Made by a program: the position numbers and the translations under genes. This document shows positions 38,213 through 46,616 of a stretch of 64,000 bases of DNA, one piece after another; the first letter of the stretch is position 1, and each line of letters begins with the position of its first letter. Source of the stretch: CAVQAH01 sp963784195 (GTDB taxonomy: Bacteria > Acidobacteriota > Vicinamibacteria > Vicinamibacterales > 2-12-FULL-66-21). Under the pieces are notes generated by a model. The model was not told the origin of the DNA. It saw nothing but the letters and a program-made list of their open reading frames with translations, and made no database searches. The stretch covers positions 50,615 to 114,614 of the forward strand of contig CAWARA010000019.1 of NCBI GenBank assembly GCA_963784195.1. The letters are read 5' to 3'.

Positions 38213-38309
38213 GCTGAAAGCGCAGGGACCATTGGCAACGTTTGTTGACAGCCGCACTTGGGGGCCGACAAGCAAGGCGTTCGGAGAATAACTCCCCCGT
38301 CGTCGCAAA

Positions 38310-38358
38310 GTGACGACCGATTCGCGGGCCGAAGTCGATCGACCTTGCGGCGTTTATC
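38310..38358 (+). repeat. Island repeat, copy 2
   Basis: GTGACGACCGATTCGCGGGC, then CGAAGTCGATCGACCTTGCG and GCGTTTATC. The hairpin core has one inserted base relative to copy 1. It is preceded by TAACTCCCCCGTCGTCGCAA (38289-38308). Apart from this repeat, the 326 bases between 38213 and 38538 contain no supported gene. Confidence 0.85.
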
Positions 38359-38480
38359 AGAATTAATCAGTCGCGCGATCGGTCAAGGGTCGAGCCGACG
38401 ACTGCACATTCGCGCTAGCCTCAGTCGTCGACTGAGCCAGGAATAGACAAAAAGGGGGTCATGGTTCCGGCAAGTCCGCT

Positions 38481-40205
38481 GTGCAAACCAGGACAGACAG
38501 TCGCGCCGCCGGTCTGCCATGCTCAGCCAACAGACGTATGGCCGCGGCGACCCACACACTCGACACCAGGACCGCTGACACTGGCGCCGAGGTGCGCCGG
38601 CAAGAAGCGCTCCTCAAGACCGGCGCGCTGCAGAACGCCATCCTCAACAGCGCCAACTTCTCGAGCATCGCCACCGACGACAAGGGTGTCATCCAATTGT
38701 TCAACGTCGGCGCCGAGCGGATGCTCGGGTATGCCGCTGCCGACGTTCTCAACAAGATTACGCCGGCCGATATTTCCGACCCTCAGGAGCTGATTGCCCG
38801 CGCCGACACTCTCAGCGTGGAACTGGGCACGACGATTTCGCCCGGTTTCGATGCGCTGGTGTTCAAGGCCTCGCGCGGCATAGAAGATATCTACGAGCTC
38901 ACCTACATTCGCAAGGACGGCAGCCGCTTCCCCGCGATTGTATCGGTCACGGCATTGCGCAACGATCAGGGCGGGATCATCGGCTACCTCCTGATCGGCA
39001 CCGACAACACGGCCCGCAAGCGCGTCGAGGCGGAGCAGCAAAAACTCGATCAACGTCTTCGCGACCAGCACTTCTACACGCGATCGCTGATCGAGTCCAA
39101 CATCGATGCCCTGATGACCACCGACGCCGCCGGCATCATTACCGACGTCAATCGGCAGATGGAGGCGCTCACCGGATGCACGCGAGACGAGCTGATCGGC
39201 GCACCGTTCAAGAAACACTTCACCGATCCGGCGCGCGCCGCTGCTGGCATCAAGCTGGTGCTGCGGGAAAAGAAGGTCACCAATTACGAGCTCACCGCGC
39301 GTGCGCGCGACGGCAAGATGACCGTCGTGTCCTACAACGCGACGACGTTCTACGACCGCGATCGCACCTTGCAGGGTGTGTTCGCCGCTGCCCGCGATAT
39401 CACCGAGCGCAAGCACATCGAGCAAGTCCTCCAGGAGAAAAACCTCGAACTCGAAATCGCTAAGTCCGTCGCCGAGCAGACCGTCGAACGCCTCGAGGAA
39501 GTGGAACAGCTCAAGAAGGGGTTTCTGTCCACCGTCAGCCACGAGTTGCGCACGCCGTTGACTTCGATTCGCGGATCCCTCGGCCTGCTCGCGTCCGGCG
39601 CCGCGGGCCCGTTGTCGGACCAGGTGGTCGAGATCGTTGCACTCGCGGAGCGCAATGCCATCCGTCTGATGGCGTTGATTGAAGACATTCTCGATCTGGA
39701 GCGGCTCGAAACCGGCAAGATCGACCTGCACATCACCGACGTCCCGATTGCCTCGATTCTCCGCCGCGCAATGGAGTCGCTCGCCGCCTTCGGCGCACAC
39801 GGCGTCACGGTCGAGGCCCCGACCGTGTCGTCGTCCATCCATGGCGACGCCGATCGGATCGTGCAGGTGCTCGTCAACCTCCTGTCGAACGCCGTGAAGT
39901 TTTCTCCGCCCGGTGGCGTGGTGACGATTGCCGTGACCGCAAACGGTAAGTGGACGGAGTTCCGCGTCAGCGATCATGGCCGCGGTGTGCCCGCCGTCCA
40001 TCGGCGGGCGATCTTCGAGCGGTTTCGCCAGGTCGATCCATCCGACGCGCGCGAGAAGGGCGGCGCCGGACTCGGACTGGCGATCTGCAAGTCGATTGTC
40101 GAGCAGCACGGCGGCAGCATCGGCGTGGAGAGCGAGGAAGGCGCCGGCAGCGCGTTCTGGTTCCGCCTGGCGACCGACGCGGCCGATGACAAGGCACCGT
40201 CGTGA
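38481..40205 (+). CDS. PAS-domain sensor histidine kinase, soluble
   Basis: About 574 residues (GTG 38481) or 555 (ATG 38538, MAAATHTLDT; equally possible). Two PAS domains (about 50-170 and 185-305; LNSANFSSIATDDKGVIQLF and SLIESNIDALMTTDAAGIIT) are followed by a coiled coil. Then come the HisKA phosphoacceptor SHELRTPLTSIRGSLGLLAS and the HATPase with N box LVNLLSNAVKFSPPGG and G boxes DHGRGVP and GAGLGLAI. There is no membrane segment, so it senses an internal signal. Its stop overlaps the start of the receiver gene, making a coupled pair. Confidence 0.9.
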   Translation: MQTRTDSRAAGLPCSANRRMAAATHTLDTRTADTGAEVRRQEALLKTGALQNAILNSANFSSIATDDKGVIQLFNVGAERMLGYAAADVLNKITPADISDPQELIARADTLSVELGTTISPGFDALVFKASRGIEDIYELTYIRKDGSRFPAIVSVTALRNDQGGIIGYLLIGTDNTARKRVEAEQQKLDQRLRDQHFYTRSLIESNIDALMTTDAAGIITDVNRQMEALTGCTRDELIGAPFKKHFTDPARAAAGIKLVLREKKVTNYELTARARDGKMTVVSYNATTFYDRDRTLQGVFAAARDITERKHIEQVLQEKNLELEIAKSVAEQTVERLEEVEQLKKGFLSTVSHELRTPLTSIRGSLGLLASGAAGPLSDQVVEIVALAERNAIRLMALIEDILDLERLETGKIDLHITDVPIASILRRAMESLAAFGAHGVTVEAPTVSSSIHGDADRIVQVLVNLLSNAVKFSPPGGVVTIAVTANGKWTEFRVSDHGRGVPAVHRRAIFERFRQVDPSDAREKGGAGLGLAICKSIVEQHGGSIGVESEEGAGSAFWFRLATDAADDKAPS

Positions 40206-40564
40206 AGGTGCTGATCATCGACGATGACGCCGATATTCGCTTCGTTGCGGCGATGAGTCTTCGCGCCGGCGGCGCCATCGACGTCGTTGAGGCCAGCGGC
40301 GGCCTCGACGGCGTACGCAAGGCACGCGAGGAACCGCCGGACGTCATTCTCCTCGACATGATGATGCCAACGATGGATGGGGCGCAGACGATCGCCGCTT
40401 TGCGGATGCAGAAGGAAACCGCGACGACGCCGGTCATCTTCCTCACGGCGAAGACGATCGCTGCCGAGATTCAGGGCATGAAGGACCTTGGCGCCGCCGG
40501 AGTCCTGATCAAGCCGTTCGACCCGCGGACGTTGGCGGCCGATGTCCTCGCCCTGCTCACGTAG
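40202..40564 (+). CDS. Single-domain response regulator (receiver)
   Basis: A 120-residue REC domain with no output domain. Acidic pocket: VLIIDDDADIR near the start, phospho-acceptor Asp in VILLDMMMPTMDG, the conserved Thr in PVIFLTAKT and Lys in LIKPFDP. The GTG start overlaps the end of the histidine kinase gene. A stand-alone receiver next to a kinase and a separate Hpt-receiver protein suggests a multi-step phosphorelay (inference). Confidence 0.92.
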   Translation: MKVLIIDDDADIRFVAAMSLRAGGAIDVVEASGGLDGVRKAREEPPDVILLDMMMPTMDGAQTIAALRMQKETATTPVIFLTAKTIAAEIQGMKDLGAAGVLIKPFDPRTLAADVLALLT

Positions 40565-40567
40565 CCG

Positions 40568-41326
40568 TCAGCCTCCGAGTCGAACGCGAATGCGCAGGAT
40601 CAGCTCGCGCATGTCAATGGGTTTGCTCAGGAAATCGTCGGCCCCGAGCGTGAGCCCGGCGAGCCGGTGGTGCACATTCGCACCGGTCGTCATCAGGATG
40701 ACTGGGATGGCGCTCAGCTCAGGATCGCACTTGAGCAGCCGGCACACCGAAAAGCCGTCGAGCCCCGGCATGGCGATATCGAGCAGAATCAACGCCGGTC
40801 GCTCGGCGCGCACTCTGTCGACCACGCCCTCGCCCGAGCGGAGGGCGATCGGGAGGAACCCGGCGTGCGCGAGCGAGACGCCGAGAATCTTCCGCTGGTC
40901 GGCATGATCTTCAGCGATCAGGATTTTGATACCGGTACTGGGCGCGCGTTGCGGCGCCGACATGGCTGCCTCGTCCGCAAGATCATGAGTGAAGGCGCGC
41001 CGCATCTTCTCCAGTGCCACCCGTGCCAGCGGCGCATCAACCACGCCGGCGGCAAGCAGGCTCTCGAGGTCGGCCGCGCGACGGCTGATGGTGGGAAATC
41101 CGATGGTCCCGGGCAGTCCAATGAGCCGATGCACGCGGTCGGTCAGCTCCGTCGGCGGATCACTGGCGGGATGGACCAGGGCTTCTTCCAGGAGCGTGGC
41201 GATGGCGTCGTAATCTGTGACGAAAGTGGCGACGAAATGAGCACGGGTCTCGGCCAGGACGCGTGCCAGCTCGTCCGGCTGCAGAGATGACGGAATAGAA
41301 GGCTGCGAAGGCAGCCCGACGGTCAT
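40568..41326 (-). CDS. Hpt-receiver two-domain phosphorelay protein
   Basis: About 252 residues from ATG 41326 (MTVGLPSQPS). The N-terminal half (about 20-110) has an Hpt-like four-helix pattern with the phospho-His in DRVHRLIGLPGTIGFPTISR. The C-terminal half is a receiver, with ILIAEDHADQRKIL, the Asp in LILLDIAMPGLDGFS, Thr in PVILMTTGA and Lys in FLSKPIDM. It is convergent with the kinase-receiver pair, three bases apart, which supports a shared relay. No DNA-binding output is present. Confidence 0.85.
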   Translation of the reverse strand: MTVGLPSQPSIPSSLQPDELARVLAETRAHFVATFVTDYDAIATLLEEALVHPASDPPTELTDRVHRLIGLPGTIGFPTISRRAADLESLLAAGVVDAPLARVALEKMRRAFTHDLADEAAMSAPQRAPSTGIKILIAEDHADQRKILGVSLAHAGFLPIALRSGEGVVDRVRAERPALILLDIAMPGLDGFSVCRLLKCDPELSAIPVILMTTGANVHHRLAGLTLGADDFLSKPIDMRELILRIRVRLGG

Positions 41327-41426
41327 GGCTCGCGTCTCTTGGTAAGTTCCCATATTCCGAGACGTTACCGAAAAGGGCGGCCGCGATGCTGTTCCAAAAC
41401 GTACAGGCGAGCGTCGGTCCGCGAAA

Positions 41427-41555
41427 GTCGCCAAGTGACGACCGATTCGCGGGACGAATCGATCAACCCTGCGGCGTTTATCGTGACCGACGGCGTGCGC
41501 GTCAGCCGCGGCTCACGATCGCATCGGCCGCCGTCGGCTGCAAACGCCTGTTAGC
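41427..41555 (+). repeat. Island repeat, copy 3, longest form
   Basis: GTCGCCAAGTGACGACCGAT, then TCGCGGGACGAATCGATCAA and CCCTGCGGCGTTTATCGTGA (41427-41486). This is followed by a second inverted repeat: GGCGTTT (41473-41479) with AAACGCC (41542-41548), and CCGACGGCG (41487-41495) with CGCCGTCGG (41529-41537). The element ends TGTTAGC, which includes the stop codon of the minus-strand hydrolase gene. Confidence 0.85.
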
Positions 41556-42522
41556 GGGTGCTGTCTGAACTCGGTGCGAGACCGACCATTTTCATCACGG
41601 TTGCTTCGACCAGAGGCCATGCGCTCGACCACGGCGCAATGAGATCGAAATGTCCGATGGCGGGCAACACAATGAGTTCGACGTCGTTTCCGAGACGCAG
41701 GGCCTTGTCCACGAACGCACGACTCTGTTCGACGGGCACGTAAGGATCTAATGCGCCGTGCAGCAGGCGATGCGGAACCCTGAGCGGCAATAGCTCAATC
41801 GGGCTCGCCTGAAGGTATCGGTCCGGTACGGCGTCCGCTGTCCCGCCAAGCAGTGGTGCAACCGAGGCATTACAGTAGCCGGATCCGGCACTGAAGATCC
41901 GCAGGTCGCTGATGCCGGCCAGTGATACGACTCCCCGAAGAGCGAGCGGTTGGGCAGGTGAGAATAGGTTACCCTCCGGCAAGTTGCGGCGCCCTGCCAG
42001 CCACAATGCCAGGTGCCCGCCGGCGGAGTGCCCGACGAGGACCACACGCGACAGATCGAGCGAAAACTGCTTCGCGAGTGCCCGCACATGGTCGGTGGCT
42101 GCTGCGACATCTTCGAAGGTCCCAGTCCAACCACCGCCAGGGTCTCCGACGCGCCGGTATTCGATCGTCCACGTCGCAATGCCTGCTGTGGTCAACGCGC
42201 TGCTCAGATGCGAGATGTGATTAAGGTCGTTCTCAGAACGCCAGCAGCCGCCGTGAATGACTACCGCCAGAGGAAATGGGCCATCGCCGCTGGGCAAGCG
42301 CAGGTCGCCGAAGCGAAGCGCCCCCTGTCCGTAGGCCAGACGGTAATCCGCCGCGGGACGTGGCCGCTTCGAGACATCGTCCCATGTGACTGGAGCGGGA
42401 GCCAGCTGCGCGCAGAAAGCGCAGGCAACGGTCGCGCACAGAATTGGCAGGCGTTTTTTCAGTCGACAACCCCGATAGTGTCGTGGGCACTCCAGAGCGG
42501 AGATTACCACTGTCTCGCTCAT
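41551..42522 (-). CDS. Exported alpha/beta hydrolase (esterase/BD-FAE-like)
   Basis: A 323-residue alpha/beta hydrolase. The oxyanion motif is VVIHGGCWRSEND, the nucleophile elbow VVLVGHSAGGHLALWLAG (GxSxG), the acid HGALDPYVPVEQS and the histidine PAIGHFDLIAPW: a complete Ser-Asp-His triad. A hydrophobic stretch at about 25-40 (LPILCATVACAFCAQLAPA) is probably a signal peptide, in which case the true start could be internal. It resembles kynurenine-formamidase-like and feruloyl-esterase-like carboxylesterases; substrate unknown. It is flanked by island repeats on both sides. Confidence 0.82.
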   Translation of the reverse strand: MSETVVISALECPRHYRGCRLKKRLPILCATVACAFCAQLAPAPVTWDDVSKRPRPAADYRLAYGQGALRFGDLRLPSGDGPFPLAVVIHGGCWRSENDLNHISHLSSALTTAGIATWTIEYRRVGDPGGGWTGTFEDVAAATDHVRALAKQFSLDLSRVVLVGHSAGGHLALWLAGRRNLPEGNLFSPAQPLALRGVVSLAGISDLRIFSAGSGYCNASVAPLLGGTADAVPDRYLQASPIELLPLRVPHRLLHGALDPYVPVEQSRAFVDKALRLGNDVELIVLPAIGHFDLIAPWSSAWPLVEATVMKMVGLAPSSDSTR

Positions 42523-42569
42523 GTCATCCTGCTCCTTCGGGAGGTCTCGACTCGATCGGCGGCGGTGTC

Positions 42570-42686
42570 ATCATCGCGTCCGCCGCCGTCGGTTGAAAGC
42601 CGATGCTAACTCCTCATAAGTCGCCAAGGGGCTAAGAATCTGCGGGTGGCGATTCCTTGTCACTGCGGCGTTTATCGCGACCGACG
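42570..42686 (+). repeat. Island repeat, copy 4, rearranged
   Basis: First a copy of the right arm of copy 3 (CGCGTCCGCCGCCGTCGGTT, 42575-42594, ending at GATGCTAAC). Then TAACTCCTCATAAGTCGCCA AGG and, after a divergent middle, GCGGCGTTTATCGCGACCGA CG (42665-42686). The order shows that units are joined head to tail here. Confidence 0.7.
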
Positions 42687-42847
42687 TCTTCGGAACGCGC
42701 GATCCCGTGGATTCCTTTCTCCGCTGCTGCGGCTGAGATCGTCGCGGTGTCGAGATAGCGAAGGAACACGGTATTTTTCGCGAATCGCGGCAAGTAGGCA
42801 ACGGCGAGGGCATCGATTGCGACGTTTGTTTTGATCTCCTCGGCCAT
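42632..42847 (-). CDS. Small hypothetical protein or fragment
   Basis: About 71 residues from ATG 42847 (MAEEIKTNVAIDALAVAYLP, then RFAKNTVFLRYLDTATISAA). The first 50 residues look like genuine protein sequence, but the last 20 are translated from the island repeat. No family recognised. It could be a fragment of a larger gene whose end was replaced by the repeat. Confidence 0.35.
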   Translation of the reverse strand: MAEEIKTNVAIDALAVAYLPRFAKNTVFLRYLDTATISAAAAEKGIHGIARSEDVGRDKRRSDKESPPADS

Positions 42848-42913
42848 CGTGGGCTGCGCTGACATTTCCGAGATGCGCCCCGCGTCAAAGAAGGCGTATC
42901 GTTACATCGTTCG

Positions 42914-44668
42914 ATGTTGGATGACGGCAACAGTCCGATCCCGCAGTCGCGACTCGGGAGGGTGTTCGCGCCTCTCCTCGTCAGCCTGCTCGTAATCGTG
43001 GCGCTCCTGCCAGCCACGCGCGTCGGGTTCGGCGCCGACGACACGTACCTGCTCGCGCATGTGCAGTCCCCCGACTGGCGGACGCGTCTATTCGCCTTCA
43101 ACGTCGACCGTCCGTCGGAGCACTACGGCGCGTGGTGGGAGGGCGTGCGCTATCAGCGACGGTTCGTCCGCCTGCTGCCGAGCGCGCTGATGGCGGCGGA
43201 GGTGGCGACGCTCGGGCAACGCCCGTGGCCCCTTCATCTCGTGTCCCTCGCGCTGCACCTCGTCAACGTGCTGCTCATATATCGACTCGGCCGGCGCTGG
43301 CTGGGGCACGCGGGAAAGGCGGCGCTCGTGGCGGCGATGTTCGGCGTACATCCGGTGGCCGTGGAGCCCGTGAGCTGGTTCGCGACGCAGCCACTGCTCG
43401 TGGCAACCACCTGTACGTTGCTCTCCGTGGAGTCGTGGATCCGTTATCGCGCCGGTGAAGGACGCAATTGGTTATTCGCAGCGCTGGTGGCCGTTTTCGC
43501 GGCCGTGACGAGTTATGAGGCCGCAGTGCCGCTGCCTCTGCTCATCGTAGCCGGCGACGTAGTGTGGCTGCGGAACGACCGTGCCGCTGGCTCTCGCTGG
43601 CCTGCGCGCGCGGCGCTGGTCGCTCTTCTTGTCCCGTATTTCGTCCTCGTCAAGTTGAATCAGGCCGGCACGACCGCGTTGGAGATCTCCCATCGCCTAA
43701 CGGTGGCTGAAGCCTGGACTGTCGCCCGCGTCGATCTGGCCAACTATCTGTTCAAGGCGCTGGGCCTGGTTCAGCCGGGCAGGCCACAGGACTACTGGAT
43801 CTACAACGCCCTGGGTGAGCCCGCCGCACTCCTGCTGTTGATTCTCGTGAGCCTTCCAGTCGCCTGGTGGGCGCGTCGGCGTCCGCTCGCGCTGTTCGGG
43901 CTGTTCGTCTTCTTCGCGCTGCTCGCTCCGCCCTGGGTGGTGCGTGCCACCATCGGCTCTCTCAATATCCCGTCGTTACGCGCGGTCTACCTTCCGCTCC
44001 TGGGCCTGGCCGCGGTGGTCACCGCCGCTCTGTCCACGACGCATTTCCGGAACGCCGCGGTGATCGCTGCGCCACTGCTCGCCGCCGCTTGCATCCTCGA
44101 CAGGCAACCGCATCAGGGGGTAGGCTTCGGAGGAGCTGCGCGGGGGAGCGTTCTGACACGCAAGTTGCTGGACGCGATCGATCCGGCGCGGCCCGTGATT
44201 GTTGTGGGCGGTTTTGCGAACGTCCCGAAGCGGAGCGGCTGCTTGTATGACGTGAGTCTCGATTGGCCCGGCCGTGTGGAGCTGAGGCTCGTCCCACCTG
44301 CCCGATCCGGCGCTTTACCGCATCTGATCCGAACGAGCGAGCGCACATTCACGGCGTCCGCGCCAGAGGGATTCGTCGTCCCGCTGGCGCGCGAACCTCT
44401 CCCCGGACCGGCGGCGGCTCGCGGTCGCTTTAACGCCGGCGGATTCCGCGTCGACCGCGAGCCGCCGCCTCTAGTTCGCGAAGGACGCCAGCGGGTCGCG
44501 GATGCGATTGTGGAGGTCGAGGCGCGCGACACGGAAGCGATCCGCTCCTTGCGGTACACACTCGATCGGCCTCTCGATGACTACGTGTTTCTCGCCGCCG
44601 AGGGGTGCAGTCAGGTCCGGCTGGCGGTGTTCGACCGTTCTGCGTCCACGTCCGCGCCGCAGCGGTGA
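42914..44668 (+). CDS. GT-C-like polytopic membrane protein (TMTC/PMT-like)
   Basis: A 584-residue protein with about ten membrane helices followed by a soluble C-terminal domain of about 170 residues. Early helices contain PLHLVSLALHLVNVLLIYRL and LVAAMFGVHPVAVEPVSWFA, the arrangement seen in TMTC/DUF1736 and other GT-C fold membrane glycosyltransferases. The acidic pair in the first loop (GADDTYLLAHV) fits a catalytic or metal role. It is not one of the well-known families, so a glycosyltransferase function is inferred. Unlike TMTC proteins, no TPR domain follows. Confidence 0.65.
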   Translation: MLDDGNSPIPQSRLGRVFAPLLVSLLVIVALLPATRVGFGADDTYLLAHVQSPDWRTRLFAFNVDRPSEHYGAWWEGVRYQRRFVRLLPSALMAAEVATLGQRPWPLHLVSLALHLVNVLLIYRLGRRWLGHAGKAALVAAMFGVHPVAVEPVSWFATQPLLVATTCTLLSVESWIRYRAGEGRNWLFAALVAVFAAVTSYEAAVPLPLLIVAGDVVWLRNDRAAGSRWPARAALVALLVPYFVLVKLNQAGTTALEISHRLTVAEAWTVARVDLANYLFKALGLVQPGRPQDYWIYNALGEPAALLLLILVSLPVAWWARRRPLALFGLFVFFALLAPPWVVRATIGSLNIPSLRAVYLPLLGLAAVVTAALSTTHFRNAAVIAAPLLAAACILDRQPHQGVGFGGAARGSVLTRKLLDAIDPARPVIVVGGFANVPKRSGCLYDVSLDWPGRVELRLVPPARSGALPHLIRTSERTFTASAPEGFVVPLAREPLPGPAAARGRFNAGGFRVDREPPPLVREGRQRVADAIVEVEARDTEAIRSLRYTLDRPLDDYVFLAAEGCSQVRLAVFDRSASTSAPQR

Positions 44669-45069
44669 GTCGCTCACCCGCCCAGCTCGCTCGATTTAGA
44701 GCACGAGCCGCAGCGTCGCCCTTCGGCGCCCAATCAAGCGCCTGCCGCCGTACGCCGTTGCAATAACTCAATTGCCGCATCCAGCACGAGCCGCAATTTC
44801 GGTCGTGAGAGCGATCGCGGTCAGGCACCTCGCTGACGCAGGATGCGACGGCGTAGCAGCGTCGCGGTTCACTCCCCATAAGTCGCGAAGTATTTTTCGA
44901 TGTTCGCCGGGGGCTCCCAGGGGTCCGACCCAAAACTCGGCAAACACTAGCCCGCACTGAGGACCGATCCGCTCCCCACACCGCTGCGCTAGTATGATTT
45001 GGAGCGACGACCTGTCGCTTCACGATCACGCCGGATCTATTCGCGACGCCGATCACGGAGGTTCATATC
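44669..45069. other. Intergenic island DNA with direct repeats
   Basis: No supported gene. AGCACGAGCCGCA occurs twice (44700-44712 and 44783-44795). A partial island repeat, CACTCCCCATAAGTCGCGAA, lies at about 44870-44889. The last 70 bases hold the upstream region of the next gene. Confidence 0.5.
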
Positions 45070-45348
45070 ATGAGCATCGTTGTCCGTTTCAGCCCCATCG
45101 CCCTCACTGCCAACAAGTACGACGAGACGATTCGCCAAATCAAGAACGCGGGCGAATGGCCACCGGCCGGGCTCGACTACCACGTCTGCTTCGGTGCGGA
45201 TGGCAACCTTAAGGTCAGCGAGACCTGGAACTCGCGGGAGCAGTTCGAAGCCTTCGGCAAGCGTCTGATGCCGATCCTCGCGGGCGCCGGCATCCAGTTC
45301 GCCAACCCGCCGGATATCTTCGAGGTTCACAACATCGTCAAGGGCTGA
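45070..45348 (+). CDS. Small dimeric alpha-beta-barrel-like protein
   Basis: A 92-residue cytoplasmic protein: MSIVVRFSPIALTANKYDET, then AGLDYHVCFGADGNLKVSET and an EQFEAFGKRLMPILAGAGIQ helix. This beta-alpha-beta-beta-alpha pattern is that of the antibiotic-biosynthesis-monooxygenase-like (ABM) / dimeric alpha-beta barrel superfamily. Related small proteins are often annotated as hypothetical, and no active-site residue points to a reaction. The ATG at 45070 has a GGAGG at 45057-45061 at a good distance. Confidence 0.75.
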   Translation: MSIVVRFSPIALTANKYDETIRQIKNAGEWPPAGLDYHVCFGADGNLKVSETWNSREQFEAFGKRLMPILAGAGIQFANPPDIFEVHNIVKG

Positions 45349-45360
45349 CAATCGGGCGCG

Positions 45361-45396
45361 GCGGCCCGATCGAGAATCGCCAATCGTTCGGGCCGC
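45361..45396 (+). terminator. Hairpin after the small barrel gene
   Basis: GCGGCCCGA (45361-45369) pairs with TCGGGCCGC (45388-45396) around an 18-base loop. A second stem, GCCGCCG with CGGCGGC, lies around 45406-45429. They start about 12 bases after the stop codon; no T tract follows, so termination is only likely. Confidence 0.5.
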
Positions 45397-45521
45397 GACC
45401 GCCTCGCCGCCGGCGACCTAGTCGGCGGCACACCCACTATTGACGCTCAAACAAGAACTGTTTCAATAGTCAACGCTGTGAGGCAGGGCCGCCGCCGAAT
45501 TGGCGGCCAGATCGGTCCTGG

Positions 45522-46196
45522 TTAGTCGCCAAGGGGCGACCGATTCGCGCGAAACTCATCATGAGCCTTCGTGCCCTTGTACTCCTCGTGAGCATTTCGA
45601 AGAGCACTCATACTGGATTCTGAGAGATGCCACTCCGACAGTTGTCGATCGAATTCATCCGCGGACAACTCTCCGCATCTGGAGAGAACCGCGGCGACGA
45701 TGTTTCGGCAGGCGCCCTCGTCCGGCACGGGATAGAGCGACACCAATTCCGGAAGGATGTCAAAGGCCACAACACTCTGCGACCATGAGAACAACGTCAC
45801 TGATGCGCGACCGGCCAACGCCTTCGATTTCGACCGGGCCAGTCCCAGCAGTGCCTGAATCCACGCCGCGCGTTTGTCGCTCGGCACGTCGCCCAAAGGG
45901 ACGCCCTGTAACCCAACGGTTGCAGCCAGCACGAAGTACGGCACATCGTGCGAGTTCAGAGCACGGTCGAGCGCCTCGAACCGCAATGTCGCTGGAATCA
46001 AATCAGAATGAAAGAGCAGATTCGACACTGCTTGCCTATCGCTCCAGCTATGGATGACTGAGGCAACGAGGGCCGACTCCTCCGGCGTCAGAGAAATGTC
46101 TTCCCGTGCCCGCAGGAGTGCATCGAGGTCATCGGCCTTCAAGAATGTCTCAAGTGACGTCACGCTAGTCCCTGAAGCGGGTGAGTCTCGTTCCAC
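45522..46196 (-). CDS. Helical repeat hypothetical protein with repeat-encoded end
   Basis: A 224-residue all-helical protein (SLETFLKADDLDALLRARED, SALVASVIHSWSDRQAVSNL, RAAWIQALLGLARSKSKALA), with the periodic helix pairs of HEAT/ARM-like proteins. No catalytic motif and no known family. Its last 12 or so residues (EFRANRSPLGD) and stop codon are encoded by an island repeat (45523-45551), so the natural C terminus may have been replaced. Its start overlaps the end of the DUF4440 pseudogene upstream. Confidence 0.6.
   Translation of the reverse strand: MERDSPASGTSVTSLETFLKADDLDALLRAREDISLTPEESALVASVIHSWSDRQAVSNLLFHSDLIPATLRFEALDRALNSHDVPYFVLAATVGLQGVPLGDVPSDKRAAWIQALLGLARSKSKALAGRASVTLFSWSQSVVAFDILPELVSLYPVPDEGACRNIVAAVLSRCGELSADEFDRQLSEWHLSESSMSALRNAHEEYKGTKAHDEFRANRSPLGD
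45523..45551 (+). repeat. Island repeat, copy 5, short
   Basis: AGTCGCCAAGGGGCGACCGA TTCGCGCGA, preceded by GGTT. It matches the front of copy 3 (GTCGCCAAGTGACGACCGAT TCGCGG) and then diverges. It lies inside the 3' end of the helical repeat gene. Confidence 0.75.
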
Positions 46197-46616
46197 GAAC
46201 GCGCTTCACCGCACCGGCTGGCGACTCCACGTAGCTCCCTGTGAAGGAGCCCCACTCGAAAGCCACCCGTCCGTGACCGTCAGGTCCTTGGTCTCCGGGA
46301 CATAGCTCAAGACACGTAGCTCCGGAGTAGCGGCCTTCTGGCGCTCGTTGGTTGCGCGGATCGCCTCCTTGCCAATGTCGGCGTCGGCCGGCGGGCCCAG
46401 TCGCACGGCGTCGTCGGTCCCCACAGCTCTGTGAGCGCCGCCGTGTCTCTGGACAAGGTCGCAGCGACGTCCTGCCTGCGGAACTTCTCGATGGCTGCCA
46501 AGTCTCGCGTGTGCGCGTCCTCATCTTCACCCTCAAACGAGATCCTTGGAACACATGCGCCGTCAACGCACCGCACCGAAGGCGCAGAGAACCACCGCAA
46601 CTAACCGAAGTGTCAT
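46165..46616 (-). pseudogene. DUF4440/SnoaL-like protein, several frameshifts
   Basis: ATG 46616 opens a signal peptide (MTLRLVAVVLCAFGAV). Three frame changes (near 46570, 46420 and 46260) link DLAAIEKFRRQDVAATLSRD, TDDAVRLGPPADADIGKEAI and EWGSFTGSYVESPAGAVKRV. This is the DUF4440 / nuclear-transport-factor-2-like fold, in which the helix (AAIEKFRRQD) is followed by the LWTDDAVRLGPP strand pair. Secreted relatives are common and mostly of unknown function. Three indels in 450 bases suggest real decay, although assembly errors cannot be excluded. Confidence 0.65.

Noticed and set aside
38523..40109. Long minus-strand frame opposite the histidine kinase
   Set aside because: Antisense shadow; the plus strand carries all kinase motifs.
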